The position numbers and the translations under genes are program-made. A model generated the notes under the pieces. The model worked only from the letters and a program-made list of their open reading frames with translations. It searched no databases and was not told where the DNA came from. From Camarhynchus parvulus (taxonomy: Eukaryota; Chordata; Aves; Passeriformes; Thraupidae), in contig NC_044590.1 of the NCBI RefSeq assembly GCF_901933205.1, positions 5,471,501 through 5,535,500 of the forward strand: a DNA stretch of 64,000 nt, read 5' to 3'. Each line of letters begins with the position of its first letter. Position 1 is the stretch's first letter. Of the stretch, positions 1 through 13,400 are shown one piece after another.

Positions 1-3000
1 TCTTTTCCTGACAAAATGAAATAGACTGAAGGAAAATAAATATTTATGAGCTCCTCCTGGGGTGTGATTGTTTTGATGCAGGTCTTGCTTTGGCTTTACT
101 CTCTGCTCTATTTAAAATTTCGCCAGGGAAAAGCCACCCCTCTGAAGGCTGGAGGAAGATGAAGGATTTGGATGAGTTCTGTGGTCTCTGGGTGAGGAGC
201 AGAAGGACCAACCTCCCTTTTGGAGGTTTTCCAGGTCACATCTGCCTGTGTGTTTCCTCTTTAACCTCCCAACACTAAGCACCTGGGCAGCCGTAGCACT
301 GCATTAAGCACCTTTTTTGATGAGGAGCTCAGAGGAGAGGGAGGCAGGCGGGTGCCTGGAGCCCACCTGCAGAGAGAACCTTCCCTGTCTGCACTTCTGT
401 TTCCCAACTATCCATCAGCAAAGCACGCAGCCTTTTCCTCACCTAGAATCCTCTTGTGCATTTCCAAATAAGCCAAGGCTCTGCAAATATTTTCCCCCCT
501 TCAGGGTGAGGAGCTTACTTTGCTTGGGAAAAGAAAGAGTTTACTGTGATCTCTTTCTTTTGGCAATGTCTGGGTAATCATGGCTCATAATAATGCCATC
601 CCAGATGTTGAAACATCTCCTGTATTAATTTTACCCAGAAGATAATTTCCCTTAGAAATCATGTGCAAATCCCCTGTTCTAATTTAAGAATTAATTCAGT
701 ACACTAAATCTTAGCACTTCATCCTAGAAATGTTTTGCAGTGTCTGTTAACCCTTTGCAACAACAGGATGCAGCCCAAATGTGGGATGTAGAGATGTAAC
801 TAAGCCTGTCTCTCATACCAAGCTCTTTTTAAGGCCAGTAGCCAATACTTTAAAGCCTAGACCTCCAGAGCCTACCTGCTTGAATGGCTTCCTTCTCCCC
901 AGAGAAACGCAAACATAAATTAATTTGCTGTTGCAAGTGTGGGGGGCAAATACACCAGTGCACCAGACACCCCACTGCAGCGGTGCCTGGGACTGTGATC
1001 CCACCCACCATCAGGTGAATGGGAATGAAAATAGGATAAATCCACTGTTAACAAAACACGGAGGAAAAAGAGGAGCTGAACGGTTTAGCTGAACCTGTGT
1101 GAGAAATGTCTGGGAGAGCTGGGAACACACCACGCTCCTTCAGAGCCCTGGGTGTGGGTCAGTGGTGCCTGGAGCCGGTGGTACCTGACCATTTCCCCCT
1201 TCCTGGAAGGGCTCAGGCACACAAAAGCTCACACCAGCACTGCTACACAAAAGTACTGCTGGTGTGCACTGCTTCATGCCTTTGCTGGGCTTTCCTCACT
1301 TAATTTACAATGGAAACTGTGTCAGACTCCAGGCTGGGCATTTTCCTGCCCTTCCACATTGTGACAATCTTGAAGCATCGCAGCCTTTATACTGAAAGTC
1401 TTTGACTGCCATTGAAAGCAGTGAAGAAAATAAAGAGGCCAAATCTCTCTGAATTTCCCCCAACTTTGTGAGATCAGAGTGCAGTCCAGCGCACCTTCTG
1501 TGGAGCAGGATGCTCCAAAAAAAGATCCCCTGATTCCTAGCAGAACAAAATGACTTTATTCCATCCCAGTGATTATACCCAGCTAAGTGCTTCATGCAAC
1601 CTGAGGTCACATTTGGGATTCCACTGGTTTTACTGGGGGTGGTTGTGTTTGCACTTTGCAGAGCAGAGGGCCAGCCAAGGACCTGATCCAAAGAGGATTT
1701 ATTTGGAATCAGCTTTTTAAATTATCCTAAGGTGATAATAGGTGATTAGTGCTGGGATATTTCATCATCTCCATCACCACCTCCTAAACTCCCCGATGCT
1801 GAACTGAGACTGTGCAGCCACTTGGCCTCAGAGGAGAGGAATGATGCAATCCCCCCAAAAAAATCCTTTCTCTTGCATTTCAATAAAATAGACTGGGAAA
1901 GTTTGCTGTGTCCTTCTGGTCCTTAATCAAAGGAGGCTGCATTTGTGCCACCCTGAATTTCAGCACTCTGACAACTGCAGGATGGATCTGCTGGTCCAGC
2001 AGCCCAAGCTCATGCACTGGTTATTATCCCTCCTGATGAATTCACTTGGGGATCTGCTCCTTGGATGCAAAGCTCTCAGGTCAGGACAAATGGAAAATGC
2101 ATTACATGGAGCGTGACATGCTGTGAGTCCCAGGAATGTGTTCAGATATGTCCATAGGCAGTGGGATAAAGCTGTTCCTTTATCTCACAGCTGCTGTTGG
2201 AATTTCCTTCTAGAAACCTGTTTTTGCATCAGCAATGGCTATTTGCAGTGAAATACTGGAGTTTCTTGTATTCATTATGTATTGAAATGAAACAAGCTAA
2301 AATCATAGCTTTGTTGTAATTTTGATTAGTGGGAGACATGACAAAAAAGACCCAGTATCAAGTCTGAAGTATTTAGAAAGCCTTTCTTTTAAAAAACCAA
2401 AATAAACAGAACTTGAAGTGTCGTCCTGATGGGAAAGCTAGCTGCAGTTTTCCAACAAAAATTTTTCTGCAGCATCTCAGGATTTTGATCCCAAAAAGGA
2501 AGAGTTTGTGGTGTCTGAGGCCCTGATCTTGCCACAAAATATGCACTGCTGGTTCTGTGGGAGCTTTCTTCTTTCTTCCGCAAGGGAGAGACAGAGTTTA
2601 GTGTTATTTAGTGAATTGTCACAAGACAAGACACAGCTATTCTCACCCAACCCACTGATCATTCTAGAAGACTTTATATATAATTAGTTTTGCTGTTTTC
2701 ATTTGCTGTGCTGCTCTCATGAGCTATGGATACTACAGTCTCATTCAAGGTGTTTTATACTCATTTATGAAGGAGCAGAACTCTGTTAGCAGACACGTTT
2801 TGCAGCTCAGATCAACAAGCACAAGTTGTGGTCCCGCCAAGAGTTCCCCAAATGGGTAGGATGTGTGAAGCTGATGTGTGGATGAATTTAAACAATCAGG
2901 GTTCAAGTGGACAGAATGTCACTGTTAGTTTGGTGGCCCAGGGCAGGTCCTGGTGTCTGCTGGAGGTGGGAGCAGAAGTCCTGTGCATCCTGTTGGCAGC

Positions 3001-4740
3001 AGGAAGGGAGGAAATAGCTCAGCAATAAATGATGTCTACTGTCAGGCCTGATCATCCCTCTCTGTGGACATTCACAGCACCTCCTGCTCCCAGGACCCAG
3101 CTCCCAAGCTCAGTGTTTGAGCTGAGGACAGTGAGCCTTGGTACAAAGGAACATTTTCCTTTCCCTCACTTCACTTCCCCTCCCATGGGGAAAAAAACTT
3201 GGCTTAAAGTCTGCTCCTGTTTGATAATTTCCCTTAACTACCAGCTAAATAATACATGATCCCCAGTGCTGACTGATGACTCCCTCTCCTGACCCTGTTT
3301 TATTTTTATTGCTTGGCTCGGGCCAGTTCCTTCAGGTCCTGAATCATCAGAACAGAGACCTTGAGGTATTCCAGGGAAATCAATCCCTGGCCCATTGACA
3401 TATTGCTTTAGCTAACCAACCATACAACTTCGCTTTTCCCTGATAATTTCTCAATTAATTGCTTTTCAGCTCTCATTCGTTACAAGGTCAGGCTGTGACT
3501 GGACTTGTACATTCCCATCTCTGATAAACTCTCCTGGTCCCCTAATCAGCCACGACTGGGATTTTAGTTCCATTAACTTGTTCATCATCCAGACATTTTC
3601 ATCTTGGGGAGCTTGACTTTTGATTGTATCAGGAGTATCTTCAATTATTTAAGAGGACTTAAAATTGCCTTCTTACCTAAAGGGAAAATGCATTTGGAGC
3701 CCTGAAAATTGATCATATTGGACCAGTGTCTTTTGGATGTTCATATGTGCAAGCCCATGTTAAAAGAAAAGCTCCTGCATGGTCAGAGCAGAAGAATTTG
3801 CTGCTGGTGAACATGTGTGTGCATGAGGCTGACTCTATTGAGATGTCAGCTATAGGGGAATGACAGTGTGCTGATGACTGGTGGCTTACTAATGCTAAAT
3901 CACGCCTGAGATTCTGTTCCATGATGTCAAACATTGATTCAGTTTCTGTGGGAAGTTATGCAAATGCCAGAGCCCTTCAATGAGGTCTGAGACTGAAATT
4001 GCGAGCAAAAAAAAAAAAACCCTACTAATAAAAGAAACTTCCCCTCTCCTGGCAAGAAATCTTTTTAGAAAATTTTGAAAGGAGCTGCTCCAGGAAGAGG
4101 GTGAATTTTGAACATGTCCCAAAAGGCAGAAGGGCTTGTAGGACCCTCCTTGTGTGAGCTGGGAGCCAAATCCTTCTATTCTGCTGCAACCTTCTCTCTG
4201 GGGCTGTGCTTCATCTTTGCAGCAGCTGGTCCAGTCCAAGGCAACAACCCACTAGTGCTACTTTCCACAAATTTATTCTTTTAACAGAAGCAGCAGGCCA
4301 TGTTACACAACCCCAGCTCTTCTCCACGCCCCTCTTCCCACAGTTTGCATCCAGGCAAAGCTCCTAAGAGTCTGCAAGCTTCTCCAAAGAGCAAAACTGG
4401 TGGCAAACCCAGACAAACGGGCATCAGCTGGGAAATGGTTGATTTCTGAACAAAATGATGGGACCAAGGAGTCTGAAATCCCACCTTGCTCTTTGTCCCA
4501 GGCTCTGTGACTTTTTCTTTGACTGAAACCCACCTTCCCAGGATGGTACTGGGGAGCTGTTTCAGGTTATCTGAGTGCTTCAGGCTCTGAAGAATATCCA
4601 CAGAGAGAGGTCAAACTGTATTGACAGGTTCTTTAGGAAGAAAAGCTAGTTTAATATTGGCAAGACAAGACTGCTGCATATTTAACAGGAGCCTCTTCTT
4701 CCAGGAAAAGTGCTCTGGTTTCAGTTCCCTTTCTGCTGAA
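1..4740. other. Non-coding stretch, no gene recognised
   Basis: Both strands carry only short open frames (up to 128 codons on the minus strand at 1305-1691), and none shows a recognisable domain, a conserved motif or a convincing exon boundary. Base composition is mixed, with no CpG-dense patch. A run of 13 A lies at about 4006-4018. I see no CR1 tail, LTR or tandem array. The texture is that of ordinary vertebrate intergenic or intronic DNA. A short non-coding exon cannot be excluded by reading alone. Confidence 0.6.
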
Positions 4741-4767
4741 CATGGGTGGTAGCTTTTATCACCCATG
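4741..4767. repeat. Perfect inverted repeat (small hairpin)
   Basis: CATGGGTG at 4741-4748 is the exact reverse complement of CACCCATG at 4760-4767. Inside the arms, one G-T and two A-T pairs extend the stem to 11 bp and leave a five-base loop (GCTTT). The stem is too short for a typical microRNA precursor. It is either chance or a small cruciform-prone or paired protein-binding site. Confidence 0.55.
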
Positions 4768-7700
4768 ATTTCATTGCAGGCCACAGAATGATGGATTTTT
4801 CTGGCAGAACCCTATGCTCACACTTTTGAGTGCAAATTTTCATAATTCACTTAAAAAGAAAAGCCCACATTATCACTGAGAAAGGCTTAAAAAAAGACTA
4901 AGAGCACAGAAAATTGAAAAAAAAACCCTTCACCAAAAGGCAGTGCCTTGTGATGAAGGAAAGTGCAACAGCAACAACAGCATGAACTGTGGGGTGTTTC
5001 TTTGCTTGTTTTTCCCCCCAAAATGCCTCACCCATCCCACTGGAAAAAAATGTGCCCTTTCTTGATGCATCAGCAAGGAGGGCCTTTGCATGGTCTGTGT
5101 CTCTTCCTGTCAATGATGCACCAGAAGGCACCAACACTTGGAGGACGTGAAGAAACGTACAGTTCTTTCCCCGCCTGTTGCTAGGATTCACAGCTCTACC
5201 CCACCACTTTCTGGGGCTTCAGCTCCTATTTTGGCTGTAGGAAAAAAGAAAGAAAGAAACCTTGTTGCTTCCAGGCTTTCTGCATAAGGCTTGAGCAGCT
5301 CCAATGCCAACCCTTATAATATTGCTACAGTCAGACATAAAATCTTAATGCACAATAGCGCCTTGAATCTTGCATTCTTCTGAAAAAGGTGAGTCCCCAG
5401 TAGTAAATGAAATATTAAACATTATTAAATATGAAACAGCTAAACCTGGATTCCATTAAAATGAATCTTTCATGGTTTTCCTGGTTTCTTTTTCCCATTC
5501 CCTTTTTTTTATTCCCCAGGGAGCGCAGTGATCTCGTGAGCTTTTATGTGTCCTTTTAAAGACAGAAAAATCACAGGTAATTTAAGTCTATTCTATTCAG
5601 ATTTATTTTAGCTGGAAAACAAATCAAGGCAGTGAAACTCTTGCTTGGTAGCATCTCTCTGACTGAACTATTCAGCAGTCGATATCAAAGGCTCACCTAA
5701 AGACACTCTTGTAATGCCTGCTGACATGTGCCACCTATTTAGAAATCTTGTACCCTGTTACACACTCTTCTTTCATTTAGAATGGCTTTAATCTTCCACC
5801 ATACACTAAAAAAAACCAACAACAACAACAAAAAAACGCTGCTTATTACATAGGATGCATTTTGAGCTGGTTTTGCTGCTCCTGCAGGTTTTCTGGGAGT
5901 TAAACTGTGTCTGAGGCGAGTGCCCACATGGGAGCTGGCAGCTGGGCATCAAAGGGAAAGTCTGAGAGAAGAACTTGGGGTTTCACAGAGCCTCCCTTAG
6001 ACTGGCTGATGGAACACACTTGACTGAGGGTACGACTGCGCTGATAGCACAGGGCAGTCAACAGGATAAGCCAGGACTAAATATTCTCACTGTATTTCAT
6101 TCCTGTAGTGTTTGCACCTCAAAATGAATAAATATACGGCAATCTGTGAACCTCTGGTGCTGGAACAAACCAAAGGTGTGTCCTTCTCATGACATGTATT
6201 TATGTCCTTGCGTTCAGATCTTAAGCCCTTTCTGTGATTATTAACTTCTGTATTTAGGCAGGACTGGTAGAAATTTTTAGAAGAGGATGGGAAAAAGAGC
6301 TCTTGGCCTTGCTGGGAGGCTCCCAAGGCTTGGATCTGTGCAAGAGAATTCCCTGGCTCTGGCTGGGAGACTGCTGAATCAGACTGGGTCTGGTGGGAGG
6401 TTGGATCTCAGCACACACCTTAATTCTTGACTTGCTGCTGCAAAACATGCATGAGTTAATCTACAGAGAAATTTCTGGACTGGAAGGCAATAAGTACTAA
6501 GAAAGACAAGTTTAAATGGCAAAGAAGGTAGAAATCCATTAATTATTCATGACTACTGTTCCATTTTGTGCAAAAAGCCTTTTTGCCTCGCTTTCCATTT
6601 TGCTTTGCTTGGGTCACATCTGAGGCTCAGCAAAGGAGATTTAAATGGGCTCCCCACCTCAGGAGCTCGTGCTGATGGTTCCCTCACATCCAGCTGGGTT
6701 TTGCATCTCTCCCTCCAGGAATTCAGCAAAGTGGGAAAATCCACATTCTGTCCTGGTTCAGAGTGCGCCGTTTGCCAGATTTCCTAAAAAATAAATAAAA
6801 GAGTAAATTGTACGAGATTATTTTCTGTATTTAAACACCAATATTTGCTTTTTGCTGTGGCTCTACTTCAGCTGAGATGACAAGAGCATTCCACCAGCAC
6901 GGTCTTCTGGCAGCCTGACCAGAAGCATACGCTCTTGGTCTGGTTTTGTGAGGCTTTTTATGCCTTTTTCTGGCCTGACACCCTTGCAATGGAATCCCAA
7001 CCACATTATTTATTTATTTTAAAGAACTGCCTTTGGCCAGCTCAGGTTTTGACCACAAAGATTCCAGACTGCCTCAGAGCACCAGGAAACATGCTGCAAA
7101 CTGCTATGAAGCTGAGACATGAACATGTCAAATAAGTGATCCACATGAGAGTAGATAGACGTGACATTTAGTGATCATCTTTCTTGGACAAAATGGGGCA
7201 TTGCTGTCACTTCAAGTAAATCTCAGTCAAATTTCTGGCATTTTACCATAGGGGAAGCAGGAGGTATAATAGTAAATTTCTCTTTAAAAAATATAAAAGA
7301 TCAACCTTGGAAAAAAATATGGTTGCCACAATTTAAGGTGTAATACCTCATCCTAGCTCGGCCAGCCATTTCCTGGCTGCTGATATCAATATGTCACTCC
7401 TAATGTTTACTGATGTTCACTTTATAAATGACTTTTCCTCGCTGTCAGAGTATCTGTCACCAGCTTCTCTTCCCCCTCTTTGTCTCTCATACCCTTTAAT
7501 AAAGATTAATATCTTTGAGGTTAAGTTAAAAGATCACATACCACGTAAATCACACCATAGGTCTGATATTTAAAAAAAGATGAACATGTAATTGCTGAGA
7601 TTATGTGAGCAAATTGGGTAATTCCTGGCCTAAATGAACAGAGTTGGCTTTTGTGGGATCAGTTAATCTAAGTGCACATTCAAATAAAGTGTATTTTGTG

Positions 7701-10100
7701 CAGGCATTTGAGCTTCTGAAGGTTCCCCCATTGAAGAACTGCAGATGTTTGAAGCAAAAATTGGTGAGTTTAACTTCTACAGCTTCTCTGAAGTTTCAAT
7801 ATGTTTAAAAGACATGCAGAATGGGGATTCTATAAAAATGTGGCACATTGGCTTTCCATATTTATAGTCCACCAGTGACTTCTATATTAAATGGTTTCAG
7901 TCTATGAGTCCAAACAAGATTTTTCAACCTGTCACTCCTGCAGCTCAGCCTGGTACATGAAATGCTAAACATGTTCTGGCTGCTTTGTACATCTTCCTTG
8001 ACAAACACCTGGAGTAATGACTCCAGAATGAATATTTAGCTGGCAATTTTATGGATGAAGCCCAAACCAGTCATTTTGGCTTTGCAATGCTAACAGTAGT
8101 GAATGTGCACTTGGCTTTTAAACTGCAAGGTGCAGCTGGGAAGACACAGGGAAGCAGATGATGGACCCTTCATATAAACTATGATCCAAGTACAGTTTGC
8201 CCGGCCAAGAACTGCAGGATCAGACCAAGACAGGGTCATATCTTGGTACCAAAACCTACAAGATCAGATTAAAACAGCTTCTGTAGGGGTCAGACTTAGG
8301 CTTATTTTTCTGACCACTGTCTTTCCTGTGCGCCTCGGACAATCCTGTGATTAAGGGTGGAAGATGCAGATTCCTGGTCCAGATTAGACACTTTCCTGCA
8401 GACTTCCTATCCAGGTTCCATGGGTCAGATCAACACTTCAAAAGGGACTTCAGCCCTTCTTCCTGATCTGTTTGAAGACCTATTGGATCTATTGATCTTC
8501 TCTTTTTGGCACTCCATCTTTGGTGTTAGAGGTCTCTGCTACCCACAGCAACAATTCTGTGTATCCTCAGATTTACAGCAGTTCTGGTGTGGCTGAGCCA
8601 CTCAATTTGTGGTTTTTACATGTGACCCATTGGGAACTTGCACACAAAGGCTCTTCCATTGCCTTCCAGGCACTGGAATTTCTCTGAAAGTGGAAACAGA
8701 GCACAGATCCAGGTCTTGTGCTACCTGAGAGGCCCCAGACCCACACCTTTGTGTGGGCAGCATCTCCTTCTCTGGGCTGTGGGTGTTGTGCATTTCTGCA
8801 TGGTTATGTGTGGTGGTGACCTGGCTCCTCTCCATCCTGCCTCTCCAAGAAGCATCCCTGGAAATGGAGAAATCTCTAAGGATGTGCTGGAGCAGGAATG
8901 GAGCATGAAAATAGTTGTGGCTTTGACAAAGACACTTCTTTAGGAGTGGAGCATTTTGGCTCTGTTTTGTGCTTTATCCAGAAGCAGTTTGACATAAATC
9001 GTTGGATTTAACCCCTAAACTCTAAGTAAAACCCTCCTCCAGGTGTCAAAGGCTACATCCCTGTCAGTGCCCAAACCACAGCCTCCTCTTTGAAAGGGTA
9101 CATTTTGCTGTGTTGTGAACTCCAACTCGGGGAAAACTGCAGCTCCTGAATCTGCAGGGAGGGGACAGTCTGAGGGGCAGATCTCATGCAAAGGGCACTG
9201 ATGGTGTTCTTTAGTTTCACACAAAACCTTCCAACTATTGGCAAGCTACAAAAAAAAAAGAGTTGGTACCAAAAGCCAGTTCCTGAAGGGAGAATTGTGT
9301 GTGTTATTCCTTTCCAGTGCACCAACAAAACTATTGTGCTCAGAAGATAACTCTGAAACTGCCTTTTGTTATATTTTGTATGAAGTAGGATTTTCTGTCT
9401 GCAATAACCACTGGGTGATTTTATTTCTAGGAACTGGATTATTTCACAATAAAGGTAAAGAGTCTCCAATCATTTTAGCCAGAGAATAAAAACACCTCTA
9501 AACATTCCAAGAATATTATAATATATCCTAAAACCAACTTAGTTTTCACTCACATGATTGATATGTGCACTATTTTACTGCACAACACTGTTTTTCTTAC
9601 ACTGAATTGTTTCTTTCAACTATAGCTAACTTGATTCTCTGTGTAGCAGGATCTGAGGCCAGTAAACCATGAAGAAATTTTACACTGCAGACTGCAGCAA
9701 GCAGAGGTCTCTCCAGCAAAGGCATTATTTTACAAAATGATGGATGTGCATATTTATTTGCTCTGTGACTTCCACGTCAGGTTTGTCATATTTCCTCAAA
9801 TTACTAGTTAAACCAAGGCTTTGAGTTTTGTTTTGTTTTTGTTTCTGCTGAAGCCTGCAGGCTCAATATACCTTATAAAAATCAAGCTGTAATTTATCTG
9901 CTCCATAGATCATGTGTAACAATAATCACTCTGGAGTCTGTGCCGGGTTCGGATGTCTGGCTTTGTTGGAAGAGATGTATGAAGTGAACAAAAAGCTTCC
10001 TGATTTTCATACTCTGCAATAAACCTGAAATATGGAGAGAAGTGAAACATGTATTTAAATTAAACCGAGGAATCATGACAAAGAAGGAGCACAGAGAAAT
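4768..10100. other. Non-coding stretch, no gene recognised
   Basis: No supportable coding exon is present. Small features include an AAAG-rich run near 5241-5260, an (AAC)n-like run at about 5816-5836, and AT-rich blocks around 7480-7580 and 9500-9620. The longest open frame (138 codons, minus strand, 9053-9469) overlaps open frames in other phases and has no recognisable domain. No CR1, LTR or tandem array was seen. Confidence 0.6.
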
Positions 10101-10420
10101 ACACGCATACCCAGAAACATATTTTGCAATGACACAGGATTATTTCCCTTAGCAGATGGACCTCTTCAAGTTCTGCACACTCCATGTCGCAGACATTCAG
10201 CAGTCAAAGCAGCGAAACAATTTGCACATGGGACTCGGACTCACCAGAACAGTGACTTGTTAACTTGCATTTTGCAGGGAGAAAAACCTTTGCCCACACA
10301 AAAACGTGGGGATCCCCAAAAGGGTTCATATTCGTGAGCGCTGCCTGCAATATTTAAGTGCTGCTTCATGCTTAATTCACTGCTTGGTGTTACTGCTTGT
10401 TTCACATACATAGGGGTCAT
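10101..10420. promoter_or_regulatory. Candidate conserved non-coding block
   Basis: This block has few simple-sequence runs and is dense in short regulatory-looking words. Examples are ATTTTGCAATGACA, CAATTTGCACATGG, the paired GTTAACTTGCATTTTGCA, and CCTGCAATATTTAAG. No open frame of note crosses it. This texture resembles vertebrate developmental enhancers, but that is my inference. I have no alignment, and the limits are approximate. Confidence 0.2.
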
Positions 10421-13400
10421 GTTGGAAAGGCCACGAGAAAACCTCAGAATCTTTTCCTAGGTGTTTGCAAAAATAATAATAATATTAACAGACTAAAATT
10501 ATTAGCTGACCAATCTAACCACATGCAAATGTAAACCCCACAGAATATTATTGTAGCTTTAATCCCCTCCACTCCCACATGCACCTCTGGGAAAAACAGG
10601 GAACAATCTTAATACCCTGAAATATATTTTATTTCCCGGGGTGGGCACTTCCTCCCACAGCCAAACTGCCTTTTGCAAGGCGTTTCTCTCCTTGTTTTGT
10701 TTGTCACAACACCGAAAGGATACGTGATTCATGTTGCAGGGGACGCGCGTTCCTGGTCACCACACAGGTTAATCAGCAGCCAGGCTCTGCCACCACCAGG
10801 GCCCCAAGGAAGCCAAGCACTTGGAAAAGACTTCTGGTCCATTGCCTGTAGGAGCATAGAGCTGCAGAGAGGCCCTGGCATGAGGAAGAGATTGCAGTTT
10901 TAAGATCAATTAATTCTCTGCTATGAACTTTGTTGGAGAGCTGCGGCCATGCACTGGTGGTGGAAGGGGGGGGTCCTCCTCTGCTCCCCAGATAATGCCA
11001 TGCCTGGGACTGGATGGATAAAGCACATTCTGGGATGTGCTTCCAAAAGCCCAAGGTCTGTTTAGTCTGCAGCCTGCGTTACAGGGCAAATCTGATTCTG
11101 CCTCCAGCTCCCCAGTCGCTCTGGTAATTTTTTAAATTTTTTTTTAAAAAAAACCCTAAATTGTGGTGGCACTGTCATTAAGAGATCCAACAGAAGCCTG
11201 GAAGAAGAGATTAGCACATACCAGAGTGACAGGGCTGCTGGGACAGGGAAAAAATAGACAACATCAGTGCAATGTACCATTAAAAGTATGGAGTGACAGA
11301 TGACAGTTGGTCTGTGATGGGGTGATTCAGCTAAATGGTAAACAGAAGGGCGAATTCTGATCTCGCTTATGCCAACATAAACCTTGGGCTGCAGAGGAGC
11401 TGCTTCGCGTCTCTAGGACCAGAGTGGAGCCCATAAAAGCTGTGACTCAGCCAGATAATCTCTGACAACTGTTAGCACCGTGGTAAATATGGCAACGTGG
11501 CAGGCTGGAAGAGGGGCTAAAAAAAGTTTCGCTTCCACACTTCCAAAACGAAATGTTTCAGAGTTTTTTTATCTCAAAACGACGTCTAAAATCTTGGGAG
11601 CAGTGATAGAAGTGGTTGAGAAATATTGAGATAAAACATGTTGAGGTTTTTTTTCAGGTTGGATGAAATATTTTGATTGAGGCCAAATTAATGAGGTTGC
11701 TGAGCCAATGGGGTGAAAAGTCAGTTATCCCCATAAATTCCAGTCTCTCTGGAGTGGACCTGCTGGACACTTTGCACAACCATTAATGGTGATGTGGTGG
11801 ACAGACACTAACTCATGTCTACATGAGAAAGACGAGGAAAGGCTTTTAAAAGGAAGTATTTGTTAAGAGAATGTTTAACATTTGTTTTTGCTTCAAAAAC
11901 ACATTTTCAAAGAGAGGATCCCATCCAAAACATATGTTCCCTCCCTGTGTGGGCAGGCGTGCAAACACTAACGTGGGACCGAGCAAACTGCAGAGGAGAG
12001 CATGGAAGCCAAAGCTAAATCTCTCCCATCTTGCTGCTGAGGTTTCCTTGTGATAAAGCTGCTGCTCTGTGATATTGGCACTGAGAAAGGGATGGACTGG
12101 GCCTGTCCTGTCTCCTGGATGTCTGAACCCCCTTGTCCCTTAACCCATTGGCACCATCTGGCACCAGGTTATTTGCCTTTGGTAAATGACAATGTAAAAA
12201 CTATCAGGATGTGAACCTGTGCTGTATTGCTTCTGATTAAGATAATAAATTCCCTTTTTTCTTTCCGTGGTTTCGCTTTGTGATGTACTGGTATTTTAAC
12301 TTCAGTCCACACAGTGCCTAGTTTCACCAGGAAGCTACTGCATTATCTGCAGAAACACAAATAAGCTATTTCTCATGGAAAATGTCATTTTTCACATTTT
12401 AGCTGGCTTGGAAGGTAGCTCTGCTACCAAGAGATATGAAGATCTGAAACCCATCATCCTTGGTGGGAAAGGCCATGAGAAGGCACTGTCCCATAGGAAG
12501 GCCACCATGGCAACTGCGTCCCCCTCCAAGCCTGTAGGAAATTTAGGATCACCCAATTAAGATTGAGGGTAAAGTTTTTTTTTATGAAGCAGAATTGCTT
12601 CCTCCTGTGAGCCCAACTCGAGGTGGCAGTGAAAATGGTCTAGGAAATAAAGCTCTGCACCTTATATAGGCAAGCTACCAAAAATATATGGATTGTGGAA
12701 TTGCTCTTTGCTGAGAAGGGAATTCAGATTTTATTCCTCCTATTGTGTTTTATTTCTTGTATCATTACAGAATACACAAGCAGATTATTCCCCAGCCACA
12801 AAAACAGTTGCAGCAAGATGCTGCAGTTGAAAAGAACAAAACAGGCAACAGTTCAACATTCTCAGTTAAGATCATTATGATACTATTAATGGATATTAAT
12901 TTCTGTTTATTTTCCAAATATTAGGAAACTAGTTTTCAAATTCACACCTCACCAAATGCTTTACAACAATGATTTGTTTCATTAATTTTATCAGCTGCAT
13001 GCCTTGGTTTTTTATAGCAGGTTCTTTGCTGAGAGACATTAATCTGTGATAGAGCATTCTAAGAGCCTATGCAGAGGATCCAAGCTGATGAATGTTGGTG
13101 TGCAGGCTGCCCACCACTGTCAATTTTTCAATTTGCAGTGTAGTTGGGTCACATAATAAATTTCTGGGGGTTTTATTTTTGTTTTACAGAAGCCTTGAAA
13201 TTTTTCTGCGCATATATTCTCACTGTTTTAACATGCATATGAGCCCTCAACATCCAAATGTCAAATTCTGTGTGGTATGGGTTAGGTAATAAACTCTATG
13301 GTATTATTTTTAGAATACCTATAAAAATAACTAACACAGTTTAAAGTCATGTCTTTGTTAAATATTCAGTGTAGAATTGGTTTTTAGCTGAATTCAGTAT

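Noticed and set aside
9940..9960. Possible tRNA B box (GGGTTCGGATGTC)
   Set aside because: Departs from GGTTCGANTCC at key positions and no A box or cloverleaf can be drawn upstream.
10793..10813. Possible CTCF site (CCACCAGGGCCCC) and a similar word near 60020
   Set aside because: Only the CCACCAGGG part fits; the GGGGGC-type 3' half is missing or altered in both.
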